A stretch of DNA of 64,000 nucleotides from Phenylobacterium sp. (GTDB lineage Bacteria > Pseudomonadota > Alphaproteobacteria > Caulobacterales > Caulobacteraceae), in NCBI RefSeq assembly GCF_013911965.1, contig NZ_JACESE010000005.1:62001-126000 (forward strand). The letters run 5' to 3'. Each line of letters begins with the position of its first letter. Within the stretch, counting starts at the first letter, position 1. The notes under the pieces are model-generated. The model worked only from the letters and a program-made list of their open reading frames with translations, was not told the origin of the DNA and searched no databases. The translations under genes and the position numbers were made by a program. Positions 41,781-51,851 of this stretch are shown here, piece after piece.

Positions 41781-43064
41781 TCACACGGCATAGACCGGAG
41801 CGAACCCGCCACCGGGCGTCCGGAAGTTGGTCGTCTGCCCTTGGTAGATCCGCGCCGCTGAGAGGAGCGGTTCGCCACGGTAGGTGTAGAGGCGCATGTC
41901 CAACTTCAGCGACTGCTCTTGTCCATCCACCCGAATTCGCCGCTCACTGGGGGGCGCAATCTCCTGGGCGATGTAGCCGCCGCTCGCCACCAGTTCCCAT
42001 ACGCCGCGGGTGATCTTGTCGCCGCGGTACACCGCCTTGCCGCCATGTCCCGTGACTGGCTTAAAGAAGTAGCGCTTGCGCGCCATCCAGAGCGCGTCGG
42101 CGTTCCCAGCTTCAACCAGCACCGTCCTTGGCGTGGCCCTGAGCAACGCCTGTCGCTGGTGGTTGGCAATCCGAAGATCGTCCAGCGCCTCCCCATCGCA
42201 GAGCAGCGTGAGGTTCCGCTTATCTGCGAGCAGGGCATGATTGCGGGGGTTGGGCGTCACGACCACCGCGCCATTGCGATTTGCGTCGCGGAGCGCACGA
42301 TGGCCCTCCGTCTCGAGCGCAAAGTCAATCAGCCTGTTGTAGACCAGCGAGATCTCGCGACCATCATACAGCAGCTTTCCCCCGCTGTATTCGAGCTCGG
42401 CAGGATCGGCCACCACGGCATCTAGCCCCCTCCGCTCGAACAGGGCCTTGGCCAGCAGGAACTCAGGATAGAGGTATTGTTCGCCCGGTTGGTTGTCGAC
42501 GATGGCGATCGAGATCGGCCGCCCCGCGCCCCGCTGCAGCGTCCACTCTTCGAGGAACATATCCCAAACCGCACCTTCAAAGACGCCGGCCCCTTCACCA
42601 ACGGTGGAGAGCGCTTCCTGCGCCTCCGCGCAGCAGGCGCTCTGCGCGCGTGCGAGGAGCGCGTTCAGGAAAGCTCCGCCGGCGGTGGTGTTTATCTCGA
42701 TCAGTCGCGGCCCCGCGGCGCCGGGATGGAAGTCATAGCCCATGAAGACACCCCGCAGCCCAAAATCGGCGTGGGCGATCTGCGGCGCCCAGGCCAGCAC
42801 CGCCCGCTGGTAGGGCGGCGTCGCAGCCGCGGCCTCGATGGCCCCGACCACCTCCAGCATGGCTGTGAGGTCCCGATTCGCGAGGAACACCGGCGTATCG
42901 GAGAACAGATGCGGTCGGCGCGCCAGCAGGACGTCGGTCAGGTCCGCATCGCCGGCCTCGGCGCGGATGGCCGCGCGCAAAGCATCCCGCTCCAGGGTAA
43001 TACAGAAGCACTGCCGATTGAGAACCTCGTCCGCGCGCCCCTCGGCGGGTTTCCGATCGTCCAT
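41781..43064 (-). CDS. ATP-grasp-like protein of unknown substrate
   Basis: About 427 residues from the ATG at 43064; the frame is open 48 codons further but that part is not protein-like. Features suggest a circularly permuted ATP-grasp fold: GPRLIEINTTAGGAFLNALL (metal/ATP-binding-type E-x-N), then RKRYFFKPVTGHGGKAVYRG with a glycine-rich nucleotide loop and ASGGYIAQEIAPPSERRIRV. Such proteins ligate amino acids or peptides or modify small molecules. The place between copCD and cus genes hints at a role in metal stress, for example making a thiol or a chelator, but this is inference. Confidence 0.6.
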   Translation of the reverse strand: MDDRKPAEGRADEVLNRQCFCITLERDALRAAIRAEAGDADLTDVLLARRPHLFSDTPVFLANRDLTAMLEVVGAIEAAAATPPYQRAVLAWAPQIAHADFGLRGVFMGYDFHPGAAGPRLIEINTTAGGAFLNALLARAQSACCAEAQEALSTVGEGAGVFEGAVWDMFLEEWTLQRGAGRPISIAIVDNQPGEQYLYPEFLLAKALFERRGLDAVVADPAELEYSGGKLLYDGREISLVYNRLIDFALETEGHRALRDANRNGAVVVTPNPRNHALLADKRNLTLLCDGEALDDLRIANHQRQALLRATPRTVLVEAGNADALWMARKRYFFKPVTGHGGKAVYRGDKITRGVWELVASGGYIAQEIAPPSERRIRVDGQEQSLKLDMRLYTYRGEPLLSAARIYQGQTTNFRTPGGGFAPVYAV

Positions 43065-43182
43065 GCGTCGCCTCCTGCGCCCCTCATCCCAGACGCACAC
43101 TTGCGCCACACCCCTCGAAGCAGTGTTGATTTCCATCAAGGCGGCGGAGGCAAGCCGCCTGTAGCTTGCACGATGTCGACTC

Positions 43183-43605
43183 TTGAGAGTCCGCCCCAGT
43201 GGGCGCATCCTGCGTCCTAGGAGGAACCCGCTGCTCCGCAGGCTGCATCATCTGCTTGCCCTCATCGCGTCGATCATGCTCGTGATCGCCGGGTCCCCTG
43301 CCGTGGCCGCAGGCGCCGGCTGCGACCCGTGTCCTCCGAACTGTGAGATGATGTTGCAAGACGCCGCAGCGTCAGGGGCGAGCGGCGACAGCCACCCGTC
43401 TCCTGCGCACTCGGAGGACGGCTCCCAGACTCCGTGCAAACAGGTGGTAATGTGCCAGGCCGCCGCGGCGGCGCCGGCCCCCGAGTTGGGCGCGGTTGTC
43501 TTCGCGCGCCTTTCACATGACGCGGCGCGACGCCCCTGGCGCAATGCCGTCGCCACGCCCTCGCGGCCGCCCGACCAGGTGCTGCGCCCTCCCATCCGCC
43601 TCTGA
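43183..43605 (+). CDS. Cys-containing exported protein preceding cusC
   Basis: Up to 140 residues; the start is uncertain because the first 15 codons are unlike protein and later GTG/TTG codons exist. A hydrophobic signal (LHHLLALIASIMLVIAGSPA) is followed by GAGCDPCPPNCEMM and QTPCKQVVMCQAAAAA, i.e. four to five cysteines in the exported part. Similar small proteins of unknown role sit at the head of cus/czc efflux operons and probably bind metal. It is in the same direction as cusCBA. Confidence 0.6.
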   Translation: MRVRPSGRILRPRRNPLLRRLHHLLALIASIMLVIAGSPAVAAGAGCDPCPPNCEMMLQDAAASGASGDSHPSPAHSEDGSQTPCKQVVMCQAAAAAPAPELGAVVFARLSHDAARRPWRNAVATPSRPPDQVLRPPIRL

Positions 43606-43678
43606 CCTTCGACAGATTCCCGGCCCGCTATGCGCGCCGGCTCTGGCGCCATGGCGCTCTCATCGAGGAGTTCGGAGC

Positions 43679-44917
43679 ATGTCTCCCAATCGCTGGCTGC
43701 CGGCCCTGCTGGTCGGCGCCGCAATCGCCACCCCCGCGTCAGCGGACCCGCAGACGTTCGACCAAACCCTGGCGCTGGCGAGCGCAAACGCGCCCAGCCT
43801 GCAAGCGGCAGCGCTGAAGGTCGAAGCCGCCCGGGCCGCGTTGCCCGCCGCCGGCGCCCTCCCCGACCCCCAGCTGAAGGTCGGGCTCGAGAATGTGCCG
43901 ATCTCTGGACCCATGGCCGGGCGCTTCGGGGCTGACGAAATGACCATGGCCACCTTCGGCCTTATGCAGGAGGTGCCGAACGGGGCGCGCCGGCGCGCCG
44001 AGGCCGGCATCGCTCGGGCGGACATCGGGTCGGCCCAGGCGGAGGTCGCGGTGGAAGCCCTCGATGTGCGGCTGGGCGCGGCGCTCGCGTGGATCGACCT
44101 TCACTACGCCGGTCGACGCCTGGCCGCGCTCGACAGCGTCCTGCAGACCCTGGAGCCGCTCTGGGACGCCGCGCCGGCCGGTGTGACTGCCGGCGCCACG
44201 CGCCCGGCCGGCGCCCTGACGCCGGTGGCACAGCGCGCGGCGCTCGATGACCGGCGTAGCGAACTTGTCGCTGCGCTCGGCCGGGCTCGTGCGGAGCTGG
44301 TGCGCTGGACCGGCGACCCCTCGCCAAACGTGACGGGCCCGCCGCCCGAGCCCGCACTCGACGCCGAGCGGCTTCGCGCCGGGCTGGACCGTCGACCCGC
44401 GCTGCTTGCCTATGCCTCCGCCGCCCGCCGGGCCGCTGCACAGGTTGACCTCGCCCGCGCGGCAAGGCGGCCGGACTGGGCCTTCGAGGTCGGCTATGGC
44501 CGCCGCGACCCGATGTTCGGCGACATGGTCTCGGCCGGTGTCACGGTTCGCCTGCCGCTGTTCGCCTCCCGTCGTCAGGACCCGCTGATCGCCGCCCGCG
44601 CCGCCGACGCCCGTCGGGTCGAGGCCGAGCGGGAGACCGCCCGCCGCGCCCTGGCGGCCTCGCTGGAAGCCGATCTGGCCGACCAGGTCATGCGTCGGGA
44701 ACAGTGGCTGCGAACCCGCAACGTCGTACTCCCCGCGGCGAAGCAGCAAGCGGACCTGGAGACCGCCAGCTACGCCGCCGGCCGGGCGGGTCTCTCCGAG
44801 GTGCTCGACGCCTTCACCCGCCTCGCCGAGGCCCAACTCACCACCATCGACCGCGAGGCCGCACTGGCGCGCGAGGCTGTCCGCATCGACATCACCTACG
44901 GGAGCGACGCCCAATGA
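43679..44917 (+). CDS. cusC: CusC/CzcC outer-membrane efflux channel
   Basis: 412 residues from the ATG at 43679, preceded by GAGGAG. TolC/OEP family: signal peptide, then two long coiled-coil repeats with typical RRAEAGIARADIGSAQAEVA and ASYAAGRAGLSEVLDAFTRL blocks. It forms the outer-membrane exit of the CusCBA pump. The stop overlaps the cusB start (ATGA). Confidence 0.88.
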   Translation: MSPNRWLPALLVGAAIATPASADPQTFDQTLALASANAPSLQAAALKVEAARAALPAAGALPDPQLKVGLENVPISGPMAGRFGADEMTMATFGLMQEVPNGARRRAEAGIARADIGSAQAEVAVEALDVRLGAALAWIDLHYAGRRLAALDSVLQTLEPLWDAAPAGVTAGATRPAGALTPVAQRAALDDRRSELVAALGRARAELVRWTGDPSPNVTGPPPEPALDAERLRAGLDRRPALLAYASAARRAAAQVDLARAARRPDWAFEVGYGRRDPMFGDMVSAGVTVRLPLFASRRQDPLIAARAADARRVEAERETARRALAASLEADLADQVMRREQWLRTRNVVLPAAKQQADLETASYAAGRAGLSEVLDAFTRLAEAQLTTIDREAALAREAVRIDITYGSDAQ

Positions 44918-46389
44918 ACCCGCAGCAATCCGGCCGCGTCCGCCTCGCCGCCGGCGCGGTCGCCCTGCTCCTGATCGGCGCGGCTGGCGGCATCGGCCTG
45001 GCCAGGCTCTCCGCCGGGGCTGACGACCACGCTCCGGCCGCAGGTGTCGAGGATCGCGAAATCCTCTACTGGTACGACCCAATGGTTCCGGGCCAGCGCT
45101 TCGACAAGCCCGGCAAGTCGCCCTACATGGACATGCCGCTGGTCCCCCGTTACGCGGACGAGGGCTCCGGCGGTGCGGGCGTGCGCATCGATCCGGCGCA
45201 GCTCCAGAGCCTCGGGGTGCGTTACGCCGTCGTCGAGCGGGGGGCGCTGGGAAGCGAGCTCACCGCGTCCGGGGTGATTGACTTCAATCAACGCGATGTG
45301 TCGGTCGTACAGGCCCGGGCGGACGGCTTCGTCCAGCGGGTCTATGCCCGCGCGCCGGGCGACGTGATCGCCGCCGGCGCCCCACTGGCCGACATCCTGG
45401 TTCCCGAATGGGGCGGCGCGCAGGCCGAGTACCTGGCGGTGCGGCGCACCGGTGACGCCGAGCTCATCGCCGCGGCCCGCCAGCGTCTGGTGTTGCTGGG
45501 CATGCCGCCAGGCGTGATCGCCGGCGTCGAGCGCACCGGCCGGCCGCAGACGACGGTGACGGTCACGACGCCTGGTGGCGGCGTCCTCCGCATCCTGAGC
45601 GTCCGAGGCGGCATGACCGTCGCCCGCGGCCAGACCTTGGCCGAGGTCAGCGGGCTGGGAACCGTCTGGCTCAACGCCGCGGTTCCAGAGGCCCTGGCGG
45701 CGCAAATCCGTCCCGGCCAGTCGGTCACGGCAACGCTCACGGCCTACCCGGGCGAGTCGTTCTCCGGCCGGGTCTCGGCGCTGCTGCCGGAAATGACCGG
45801 AGAGAGCCGCACGCTCACGGCCCGCGTCGAACTTGTCAACAGCGGGGGCCGCCTGCGCCCAGGCATGTTCGGCGAGATCCGATTCAGCGGCCCGCCTACT
45901 CCGGCGCTGATGATCCCGGCTGAAGCGGTCATTCGCACCGGTCGCCGGACCCTGGTCATGCTGGCGGAGGGCGATGGCCGATTCCGGCCGGCGGAGATCC
46001 AGGTCGGCCGGTCCGACGGCGAGCGCCTGGAGGTGCTCGGCGGCCTGAAGGCGGGCGAGCGCATCGTGGCGTCCGGGCAGTTCCTGATCGATTCGGAAGC
46101 CAGCCTCTCGGGAACGCCCGCGCGCAGCCTCGGCGAGGGGGCGAAGAGCGCACCGAGGGCGGCGCTGCACGAGGCGACCGGCCGCGTCGAGAAGATCGAT
46201 CAGGCGGGCCTGACCCTGTCGCATGGGGCTGTCCCAGCGCTCGGGTGGCCGCCCATGACGATGACCTTCAAACTGGCCGACCCGGCCCTGGCCCGCGGGC
46301 TTCGAGCCGGCGACAGGGTGCGGTTCGCCTTCGACCAGCCGCCGGCCGGGCCCACCGTCCGGCAAATCGAAAAGGCGACCGCGCAATGA
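44914..46389 (+). CDS. cusB: CusB periplasmic adaptor with N-terminal heavy-metal-binding and C-terminal CusF-like domains
   Basis: 491 residues. After one membrane helix, residues about 50-80 are a heavy-metal-binding domain ([31 protein letters not shown] with Met ligands). The membrane-fusion-protein body has [20 protein letters not shown] and [16 protein letters not shown]. The last about 75 residues form a CusF-type copper/silver chaperone domain: [18 protein letters not shown], then [10 protein letters not shown], where His, Met and Trp bind Cu(I)/Ag(I). Coupled to cusC and cusA by four-base overlaps. Confidence 0.92.
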   Translation: MNPQQSGRVRLAAGAVALLLIGAAGGIGLARLSAGADDHAPAAGVEDREILYWYDPMVPGQRFDKPGKSPYMDMPLVPRYADEGSGGAGVRIDPAQLQSLGVRYAVVERGALGSELTASGVIDFNQRDVSVVQARADGFVQRVYARAPGDVIAAGAPLADILVPEWGGAQAEYLAVRRTGDAELIAAARQRLVLLGMPPGVIAGVERTGRPQTTVTVTTPGGGVLRILSVRGGMTVARGQTLAEVSGLGTVWLNAAVPEALAAQIRPGQSVTATLTAYPGESFSGRVSALLPEMTGESRTLTARVELVNSGGRLRPGMFGEIRFSGPPTPALMIPAEAVIRTGRRTLVMLAEGDGRFRPAEIQVGRSDGERLEVLGGLKAGERIVASGQFLIDSEASLSGTPARSLGEGAKSAPRAALHEATGRVEKIDQAGLTLSHGAVPALGWPPMTMTFKLADPALARGLRAGDRVRFAFDQPPAGPTVRQIEKATAQ

Positions 46390-49300
46390 TCGCCAGGCTC
46401 ATTCGCTGGTCCGTCGCCAACCGCGTCTTCGTGCTGCTGGGCGCCCTGTTCCTGCTGTCCGCGGGAGTGTTGGCGGTCCGCGCCACACCGGTCGACGCCC
46501 TGCCGGACCTGTCCGACGTGCAGGTGGTGATCCGCACGCCCTATCCCGGCCAGGCGCCTCAGATCGTCGAGGACCAGGTCACCTACCCGCTGGCGACCAC
46601 CATGCTGTCGGTTCCGGGCGCCAGGACCGTGCGCGCCTACTCCTTCTTCGGAGACAGCTTCGTCTATGTGCTGTTCGAGGACGGGACGGACCTCTACTGG
46701 GCCCGTTCGCGAGTGCTCGAGTACCTCAGTCAGGTGCAGGGGCAGCTGCCAGCGCAGGCGCGTCCTGCCCTGGGGCCCGACGCCACCGGGGTCGGCTGGG
46801 TGTTCGAGTACGCGCTCGTCGACAGGTCGGGAAAGCACGACCTCTCGCAGCTGCGCAGCCTCCAGGACTGGTTCCTCCGCTATGAGCTGAAGAGCCTGCC
46901 CGGGGTGGCGGAGGTCGCCAGCATCGGGGGCATGGTCAAGCAGTACCAGGTGGTGCTCGATCCGGTGCGGCTCGCCGCCTACGGCCTCACCTATCAGCAG
47001 GCCGCCGAGGCCATCCAGCGCGCCAACCAGGAGACCGGCGGTTCGGTGCTGGAGCTCGCCGAAGCCGAGTACATGGTCCGGGCCAGCGGCTACCTGGCCG
47101 ATCTGGAGGACTTCCGCGCCATCCCTCTGCGCACCGCGGGTGGCGGAGTCCCTGTGCGCCTCGGGGACGTCGCGACCGTACAGCTCGGTCCCGAGATGCG
47201 GCGCGGAGTCGCCGAACTGAACGGCGAAGGGGAGGTGGCCGGGGCCGTGGTCATCGTCCGCTCCGGCGAAAATGCCCGGGCGGTGATCGAGCACGTAAAG
47301 GCGCGGCTTGCGGAGTTGAAGACCAGCCTGCCGGCCGGGGTGGAGGTGGTCGTCACCTACGACCGCTCTCAGCTGATCGAACGGTCGATCGCCAATCTCA
47401 CCGAGAAGCTGCTTGAGGAGTTCGTGGTCGTGGCGCTGGTCTGCGTGCTGTTCCTCTGGCACGCGCGCAGCGCCCTGGTGGCGATCCTCACCCTGCCGCT
47501 CGGCGTGCTTGCGGCGTTCATCCTGATGCGCCTGCAGGGCGTCGATGCGAACATCATGTCCCTGGGCGGCATCGCCATCGCCATCGGGGCCATGGTCGAC
47601 GCCGCCGTCGTGATGATCGAGAACGCCCACAAGCACCTGGAGCGTTGGGCCCACGAGCACGACGGCGACCAACCCAAGGGCGCCGAACATTGGGCCGTGG
47701 TCACCGAAGCGGCGGCCGAGGTCGGCCCGGCGCTGTTCTTCAGCCTGTTGATCATCACTCTCTCGTTCGTGCCGGTGTTCACCCTGCAGGCGCAGGAGGG
47801 CCGGCTGTTCGCGCCGCTCGCCTTTACCAAGACCTACGCCATGGCCGCCGCGGCCATCCTGTCGGTGACCCTGGTCCCCGTGATGATGGGCTATCTGATC
47901 CGTGGCCGCATACCGGCCGAGGCGCGAAACCCGATCAACCGCTGGCTGACGGCCGCCTACCGGCCGGGTCTCGACTGGGTCATGCGACGGCCGAAGACGA
48001 CGCTGGTCATCGCCGCCGTCATCTTCGCCACGACGGCTTGGCCGCTCAGCCGCCTCGGGGGGGAGTTCCTGCCAATGATGGACGAGGGCGACCTGCTCTA
48101 CATGCCCTCGGCGCTTCCGGGCCTGTCGCCAGCCAAGGCCGCCGAGCTGCTGCAGCAGACCGACCGCATGATCAAGTCGGTGCCCGAGGTGGAGAGCGTG
48201 TTCGGCAAGGCCGGAAGGGCCGAGACCGCCACCGACCCCGCGCCGCTGGAGATGTTCGAGACCACCATCCAGTTCAAGCCTCGCGACCAGTGGCGGCCGG
48301 GCATGACCCCAGAGAGGCTGGTCGAGGAACTTGACGCCGCCGTGCAGGTTCCCGGGCTCGCCAACGTCTGGGTGCCGCCGATCCGCAATCGCATCGACAT
48401 GCTGGCCACGGGGGTGAAGAGCCCGATCGGCGTGAAGGTGTCGGGGGCTGATCTGGCCGAGCTCGACCGCGTCGCCCAGCAGGTGGAGACAGTCGCAAAA
48501 ACGGTGCCGGGCGTCAGCTCCGCGCTGGCCGAGCGCCTCACCGGCGGGCGCTATGTAGACATCGACATCGACCGCGGCCAAGCCGCGAGATACGCCCTGA
48601 ACATCGCCGATGTGCAGGCTATCGTCGCGGGCGCAATTGGCGGCGAGGTCATCGGCCAAGTGATCGAGGGCCGCGCGCGCTACCCCATCAACCTGCGCTA
48701 TCCGCGCGAGCTGCGCGACAGTCTCGAAGGCTTGCGGGCGTTACCGATCGTCACGCCGGGAGGCCAGCAGGTCACTCTGGGAACGGTCGCCCGCGTCGAG
48801 ATCGCTGATGGCCCGCCCATGCTGAAGACGGAGAACGGACGGCTGTCGACCTGGGTCTATGTGGACGTCCGAGGCCGGGACCTCGCCTCTGTGGTGGGTG
48901 ACCTGGATGGCGCCGTGCGTCAGCAGGTGACGCTCCCGGCGGGGGTCAGTATCGCCTACGCTGGCCAGTTCGAATACCTGCAGCGCGCCACCGAACGGCT
49001 GAAGCTGGTGGTTCCCGTCACCCTGCTGACCATCTTCGTGTTGCTTTACCTGATCTTCCGGCGGTTCGATGAGGCGGCGCTGATCATGGCCACCCTGCCG
49101 TTTGCGCTCACCGGCGGCATCTGGCTGCTCTATCTGATGGGGTTCAATCAGTCGGTGGCTACGGGCGTGGGCTTTATCGCCCTGGCCGGCGTCTCCGCGG
49201 AGTTCGGCGTGGTGATGCTGATCTATCTCAAGCACGCCTTGGAGGCCGGTGGTCCCGACCCCTCGCCGGCGACCGTCGAAGCGGCTGTCCGGGAGGGCGC

Positions 49301-49541
49301 CCTGCTGCGGGTTCGGCCCAAGGCCATGACCGTGGCGGTGATCCTCGCCGGCCTGTTCCCGATCCTCATCGGCCACGGAGCGGGATCGGAGATCATGAGC
49401 CGCATCGCCGCGCCGATGATCGGCGGAATGCTCACCGCCCCGCTGCTGTCGATGCTGGTGATCCCGGCTGGCTTCCTGCTGCTCCGCCGACGCCCGCATA
49501 GGGCTACTTCAATTCGTCCGGACCTGAGGAGAAGATCATGA
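46386..49541 (+). CDS. cusA: CusA/CzcA-type heavy-metal RND efflux pump
   Basis: 1,051 residues from the ATG overlapping the cusB stop. HME-RND family: [20 protein letters not shown] first helix, [20 protein letters not shown], periplasmic domains and the helix-IV block [20 protein letters not shown] with the proton-relay Asp pattern of HME pumps, and the C-terminal helices. The domain arrangement and the CusF-fused CusB suggest Cu(I)/Ag(I) as substrate. Complete, unlike the fragment at 33142-34206. Confidence 0.95.
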   Translation: MIARLIRWSVANRVFVLLGALFLLSAGVLAVRATPVDALPDLSDVQVVIRTPYPGQAPQIVEDQVTYPLATTMLSVPGARTVRAYSFFGDSFVYVLFEDGTDLYWARSRVLEYLSQVQGQLPAQARPALGPDATGVGWVFEYALVDRSGKHDLSQLRSLQDWFLRYELKSLPGVAEVASIGGMVKQYQVVLDPVRLAAYGLTYQQAAEAIQRANQETGGSVLELAEAEYMVRASGYLADLEDFRAIPLRTAGGGVPVRLGDVATVQLGPEMRRGVAELNGEGEVAGAVVIVRSGENARAVIEHVKARLAELKTSLPAGVEVVVTYDRSQLIERSIANLTEKLLEEFVVVALVCVLFLWHARSALVAILTLPLGVLAAFILMRLQGVDANIMSLGGIAIAIGAMVDAAVVMIENAHKHLERWAHEHDGDQPKGAEHWAVVTEAAAEVGPALFFSLLIITLSFVPVFTLQAQEGRLFAPLAFTKTYAMAAAAILSVTLVPVMMGYLIRGRIPAEARNPINRWLTAAYRPGLDWVMRRPKTTLVIAAVIFATTAWPLSRLGGEFLPMMDEGDLLYMPSALPGLSPAKAAELLQQTDRMIKSVPEVESVFGKAGRAETATDPAPLEMFETTIQFKPRDQWRPGMTPERLVEELDAAVQVPGLANVWVPPIRNRIDMLATGVKSPIGVKVSGADLAELDRVAQQVETVAKTVPGVSSALAERLTGGRYVDIDIDRGQAARYALNIADVQAIVAGAIGGEVIGQVIEGRARYPINLRYPRELRDSLEGLRALPIVTPGGQQVTLGTVARVEIADGPPMLKTENGRLSTWVYVDVRGRDLASVVGDLDGAVRQQVTLPAGVSIAYAGQFEYLQRATERLKLVVPVTLLTIFVLLYLIFRRFDEAALIMATLPFALTGGIWLLYLMGFNQSVATGVGFIALAGVSAEFGVVMLIYLKHALEAGGPDPSPATVEAAVREGALLRVRPKAMTVAVILAGLFPILIGHGAGSEIMSRIAAPMIGGMLTAPLLSMLVIPAGFLLLRRRPHRATSIRPDLRRRS

Positions 49542-49678
49542 AACCCATCTGGACCGCGCTGGCCGCCCTGCAGCCGGCCTCGCCGCCTGCGCTGATAACC
49601 GATCGGCCGATACGCCGGCGGCCGGAGCCCAGGATTGGCGCCCGCGTGCCGATGGCGCGGCGGCGCGAGCGGCGCTAG
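49538..49678 (+). pseudogene. Truncated downstream gene of the cus operon
   Basis: An ATG overlaps the cusA stop (ATGA), so a fourth operon gene began here: [20 protein letters not shown], then an Arg-rich stretch and a stop at 49676. The start of a signal peptide is present, but the rest reads as low-complexity and stops exactly where the IS3-family remnant begins (49675). Probably a small metal-binding periplasmic gene lost to the insertion. Confidence 0.5.
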
Positions 49679-50207
49679 CGCACGGTCAGGCCTTCCTCAC
49701 GATAGAGCCGGTAGATTCGGTTCTTGCCCGACGGCTCGCCCGCCCGCCGCAGCAGCACGAACAGTCGTCGGTAGCCGAACCGTCGTCGCTCAGCGACCAG
49801 GCTGCGTAGGCGCTCGCGCAGTTCAGTCTCCGGAGGCCGGCGGGATCGGTAGCGCACCATCTTGCGGTCCGCTTGGACGATGGAGCAGGCCCGCCGCTCG
49901 CTGATCTCGAACACTGTCCGCACCCTGCACAGCGGCGGGCCCTACCATTTTTTTCCGAGCGACTCGTTCAGCGCGGCCTTGTCGAGCATGGCATCCGCAG
50001 CAACTTCAGCCGCCGGTTCTCGTCTTCCAGCGCCTTCAGCCGCTGGGCGTCCGACACGCTCATCCCGCCGAACTTGGCCTTCCAAACGTAGATTGTGCCC
50101 TCCGACACCCGTGCTTGCGGGCCAGCTTCGCCGCCTTCGCCCCAGCTTCGTTCTCCCGCAGGATCCCGATGATCTGCTCTTCCGTAAATCTCGCTCGCTT
50201 CATGTCC
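49675..50207 (-). mobile_element. IS3-family insertion sequence remnant
   Basis: On the minus strand orfA starts at 50203 (MKRARFTEEQIIGILRENEA) and ends with NESLGKKW and a stop at 49942, with the A-rich slippage site AAAAAAATGG typical of IS3 elements. Two frame breaks interrupt it (after RKHG and after RRLKLL). The orfB part covers only about 83 residues (VFEISERRACSIVQADRKM, RFGYRRLFVLLRRAGE, IYRLYREEGLTVR) and stops at 49675, lacking the DDE domain. The element is dead. The upstream end (50204-50240) may hold the inverted repeat. Confidence 0.85.
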
Positions 50208-50268
50208 GTCCTCTCAAGGGCCGGACTCTAGTTCCGCGTGGAGGAAATTTTCAGGGGCAGGCCAGCAG

Positions 50269-50369
50269 GAGCCGATCTTACTTTGCGGCATGTCGTGCGC
50301 CGCCAATTCGAGTTCCGCCCGCGGTTGCAGGATTGGCTGCTACGTGAACCTCAGATCATAGCGTCCTTC
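50269..50369 (-). pseudogene. Remnant of a copB gene
   Basis: The minus strand reads EGRYDLRFT, an in-frame stop, then QPILQPRAELELAAHDMPQS. This matches the intact CopB at 51852-52997 (EGTYDLRLTQRVVLQPQAEL, RLSAQKLP). Only about 35 residues survive, next to the IS3 remnant, so a second copB was destroyed here. Confidence 0.65.
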
Positions 50370-50423
50370 GATCAGCGCAAGCAGACACCGTCCTCGGAGA
50401 AGCTCAGGCGGCGCGCGCCCGGC

Positions 50424-50873
50424 TCAACCGTGGCGCGCGAACACCCGCGTCTTGCCGCCCGGCAGCAGAAGCAGCGTCTGGTAAGGCTCCTTCCGTCCGT
50501 CAGGCATCTCCATGCCGGGCGAGCCCAGCGGCATGCCAGGTACGGTGATGCCCAGCGCCTTCGGCCGCTCTCTCAGCAGGCGGCCGACGTCAGCGGCGGG
50601 TACGTGGCCCACGACCACGTACCCGCCGATCGTGGCGAGGTGGCAGGATGAGAGCTCGAATGGAACGCTATGACGCTTTCCGATTGGCGTGATGTCTTCG
50701 ACGTTGACCACCTTCGGCCGATAGCCCGCCCGGGTCATGATGGTGATCCAACCCTTGCAGCATCCACACGAAGCGGTCTTGTAGACAGCCAAGGGCGGCG
50801 GCGCGGCCGCCCAGGCGTGCGGCGCCGCCAGAACGGCTGCTGCGGCGGCAAGCAGGTTGCGGCGAAGGATCAT
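50424..50873 (-). CDS. DUF411 metal-binding protein
   Basis: 149 residues. Signal peptide (LLAAAAAVLAAPHAWA), then YKTASCGCCKGWITIM, the conserved CxCC motif of DUF411, and a C-terminal HVPAADVGRLL and GMEMPDGRKEPYQTLLL block with Met residues. DUF411 proteins are periplasmic, widespread in copper and other metal clusters, and probably bind Cu(I); precise function unknown. Its 3' end gave rise to, or shares origin with, two remnants elsewhere in the window. Confidence 0.88.
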   Translation of the reverse strand: MILRRNLLAAAAAVLAAPHAWAAAPPPLAVYKTASCGCCKGWITIMTRAGYRPKVVNVEDITPIGKRHSVPFELSSCHLATIGGYVVVGHVPAADVGRLLRERPKALGITVPGMPLGSPGMEMPDGRKEPYQTLLLLPGGKTRVFARHG

Positions 50874-50893
50874 CGAATATCAGCCTCCAAGGG

Positions 50894-51139
50894 TCAGCGC
50901 CGACCGCCGCAACAGGACGCCTTCGCGGATGGGGCGGCCTTCCCAGCCTCCTGCGGGGTGTAGCCCGCCTCCCGAATAGCGCCGCGCACGGCCGAGTCGG
51001 CTGCGGTCGTCGCGACTTCCAGCGACTTGCTCGGCAGATCGATGGCGACCTGGGCCGCCGGATCGACGCCCTTCACCGCCGCAGTGATGGCTTGCACGCA
51101 ATGTGCGCAGCTCATGTCGTCGACTTGGTAGCGAAGCAT
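50894..51139 (-). CDS. Heavy-metal-associated (HMA) domain protein, CopZ-like
   Basis: 81 residues: LRYQVDDMSCAHCVQAITAA is a classical MxCxxC copper chaperone motif in a ferredoxin-like HMA fold. The C-terminus ends KASCCGGRR, adding a vicinal Cys pair not usual in CopZ. It lacks a signal peptide, so it is cytosolic and could deliver Cu(I) to the CopA P-type ATPase, which itself has no HMA domain. Confidence 0.88.
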   Translation of the reverse strand: MLRYQVDDMSCAHCVQAITAAVKGVDPAAQVAIDLPSKSLEVATTAADSAVRGAIREAGYTPQEAGKAAPSAKASCCGGRR

Positions 51140-51212
51140 GGAAACCTCCTGGTCAGAACCTCGGCCGATCTGGTGGGGCTTCCAACGATGGTAGGGTCAA
51201 GGCCCGATCGAT

Positions 51213-51710
51213 CTAAAGACGCTCGAGGATCGCCCTCATCTGCCTTATTTCCCGCCTCTGCGACTCGATGATGCCGTCGGGGCCGTAGCAGAGGGCGCGC
51301 AGCTCGGGATCCTTCAGCGAGGCTTCCTTGCACATCAGCAAGGCACCGGAATGGTGCGGGATCATCGACTGCACGAACTGGCGATCGCCGACCAAGCCCT
51401 GCGCCCGGATGCCGATCAATGAGAGCACGAAGACTGCGGCGAAAGTGACGTACAAAGCCAGGTTCAGCTTGGCATTCATGTACATGGACTTCATCGTCAG
51501 CAACATGATGATGGCCATGGGAGCCCACATCACGAGCGCCATGTAGAAGAAGTTGATGTTCTGGACGAATTCGCCCCAGCTGAATATCATCGTGAACATG
51601 GCGAAATACATAACCGCCAGGCTCAGAGCCAGATTGATGGCGAGCATCACATAGTGATGCCGACCCTCCTTCGCGCTCATGCCGGACTCGCCGTGTTGTG
51701 CGTCTTTCAC
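51213..51710 (-). CDS. Membrane-anchored DUF305 protein
   Basis: About 165 residues from the GTG at 51710, chosen because AGGAGG stands at the right distance; the frame is open upstream to 51770. Three hydrophobic helices (LAINLALSLAVMYFAMFTMI, FYMALVMWAPMAIIMLLTM, LYVTFAAVFVLSLIGI) precede a DUF305 domain with FVQSMIPHHSGALLMCKEAS. The HHSG motif and Met/Cys residues suggest copper binding on the periplasmic side. It is probably part of the copper cluster transcribed leftwards. Confidence 0.8.
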   Translation of the reverse strand: MKDAQHGESGMSAKEGRHHYVMLAINLALSLAVMYFAMFTMIFSWGEFVQNINFFYMALVMWAPMAIIMLLTMKSMYMNAKLNLALYVTFAAVFVLSLIGIRAQGLVGDRQFVQSMIPHHSGALLMCKEASLKDPELRALCYGPDGIIESQRREIRQMRAILERL

Positions 51711-51851
51711 GTCAGCCTCCTGAGAGATGCTGTTCCCAATAGCGCAAGCCTTGCTTGCAAACTTCCCCATCTTCCGAACGCGTCAGGCCACACCTGCCCG
51801 ATTAGCCGGGCGTGAGACGTCTTGTTCCCGTCGGCTTCAACTCAGACCAAC

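Noticed and set aside
46200-48659. 819-codon open frame on the minus strand
   Set aside because: Antisense shadow of cusA, with Asp/His/Arg-rich sequence and no domain.
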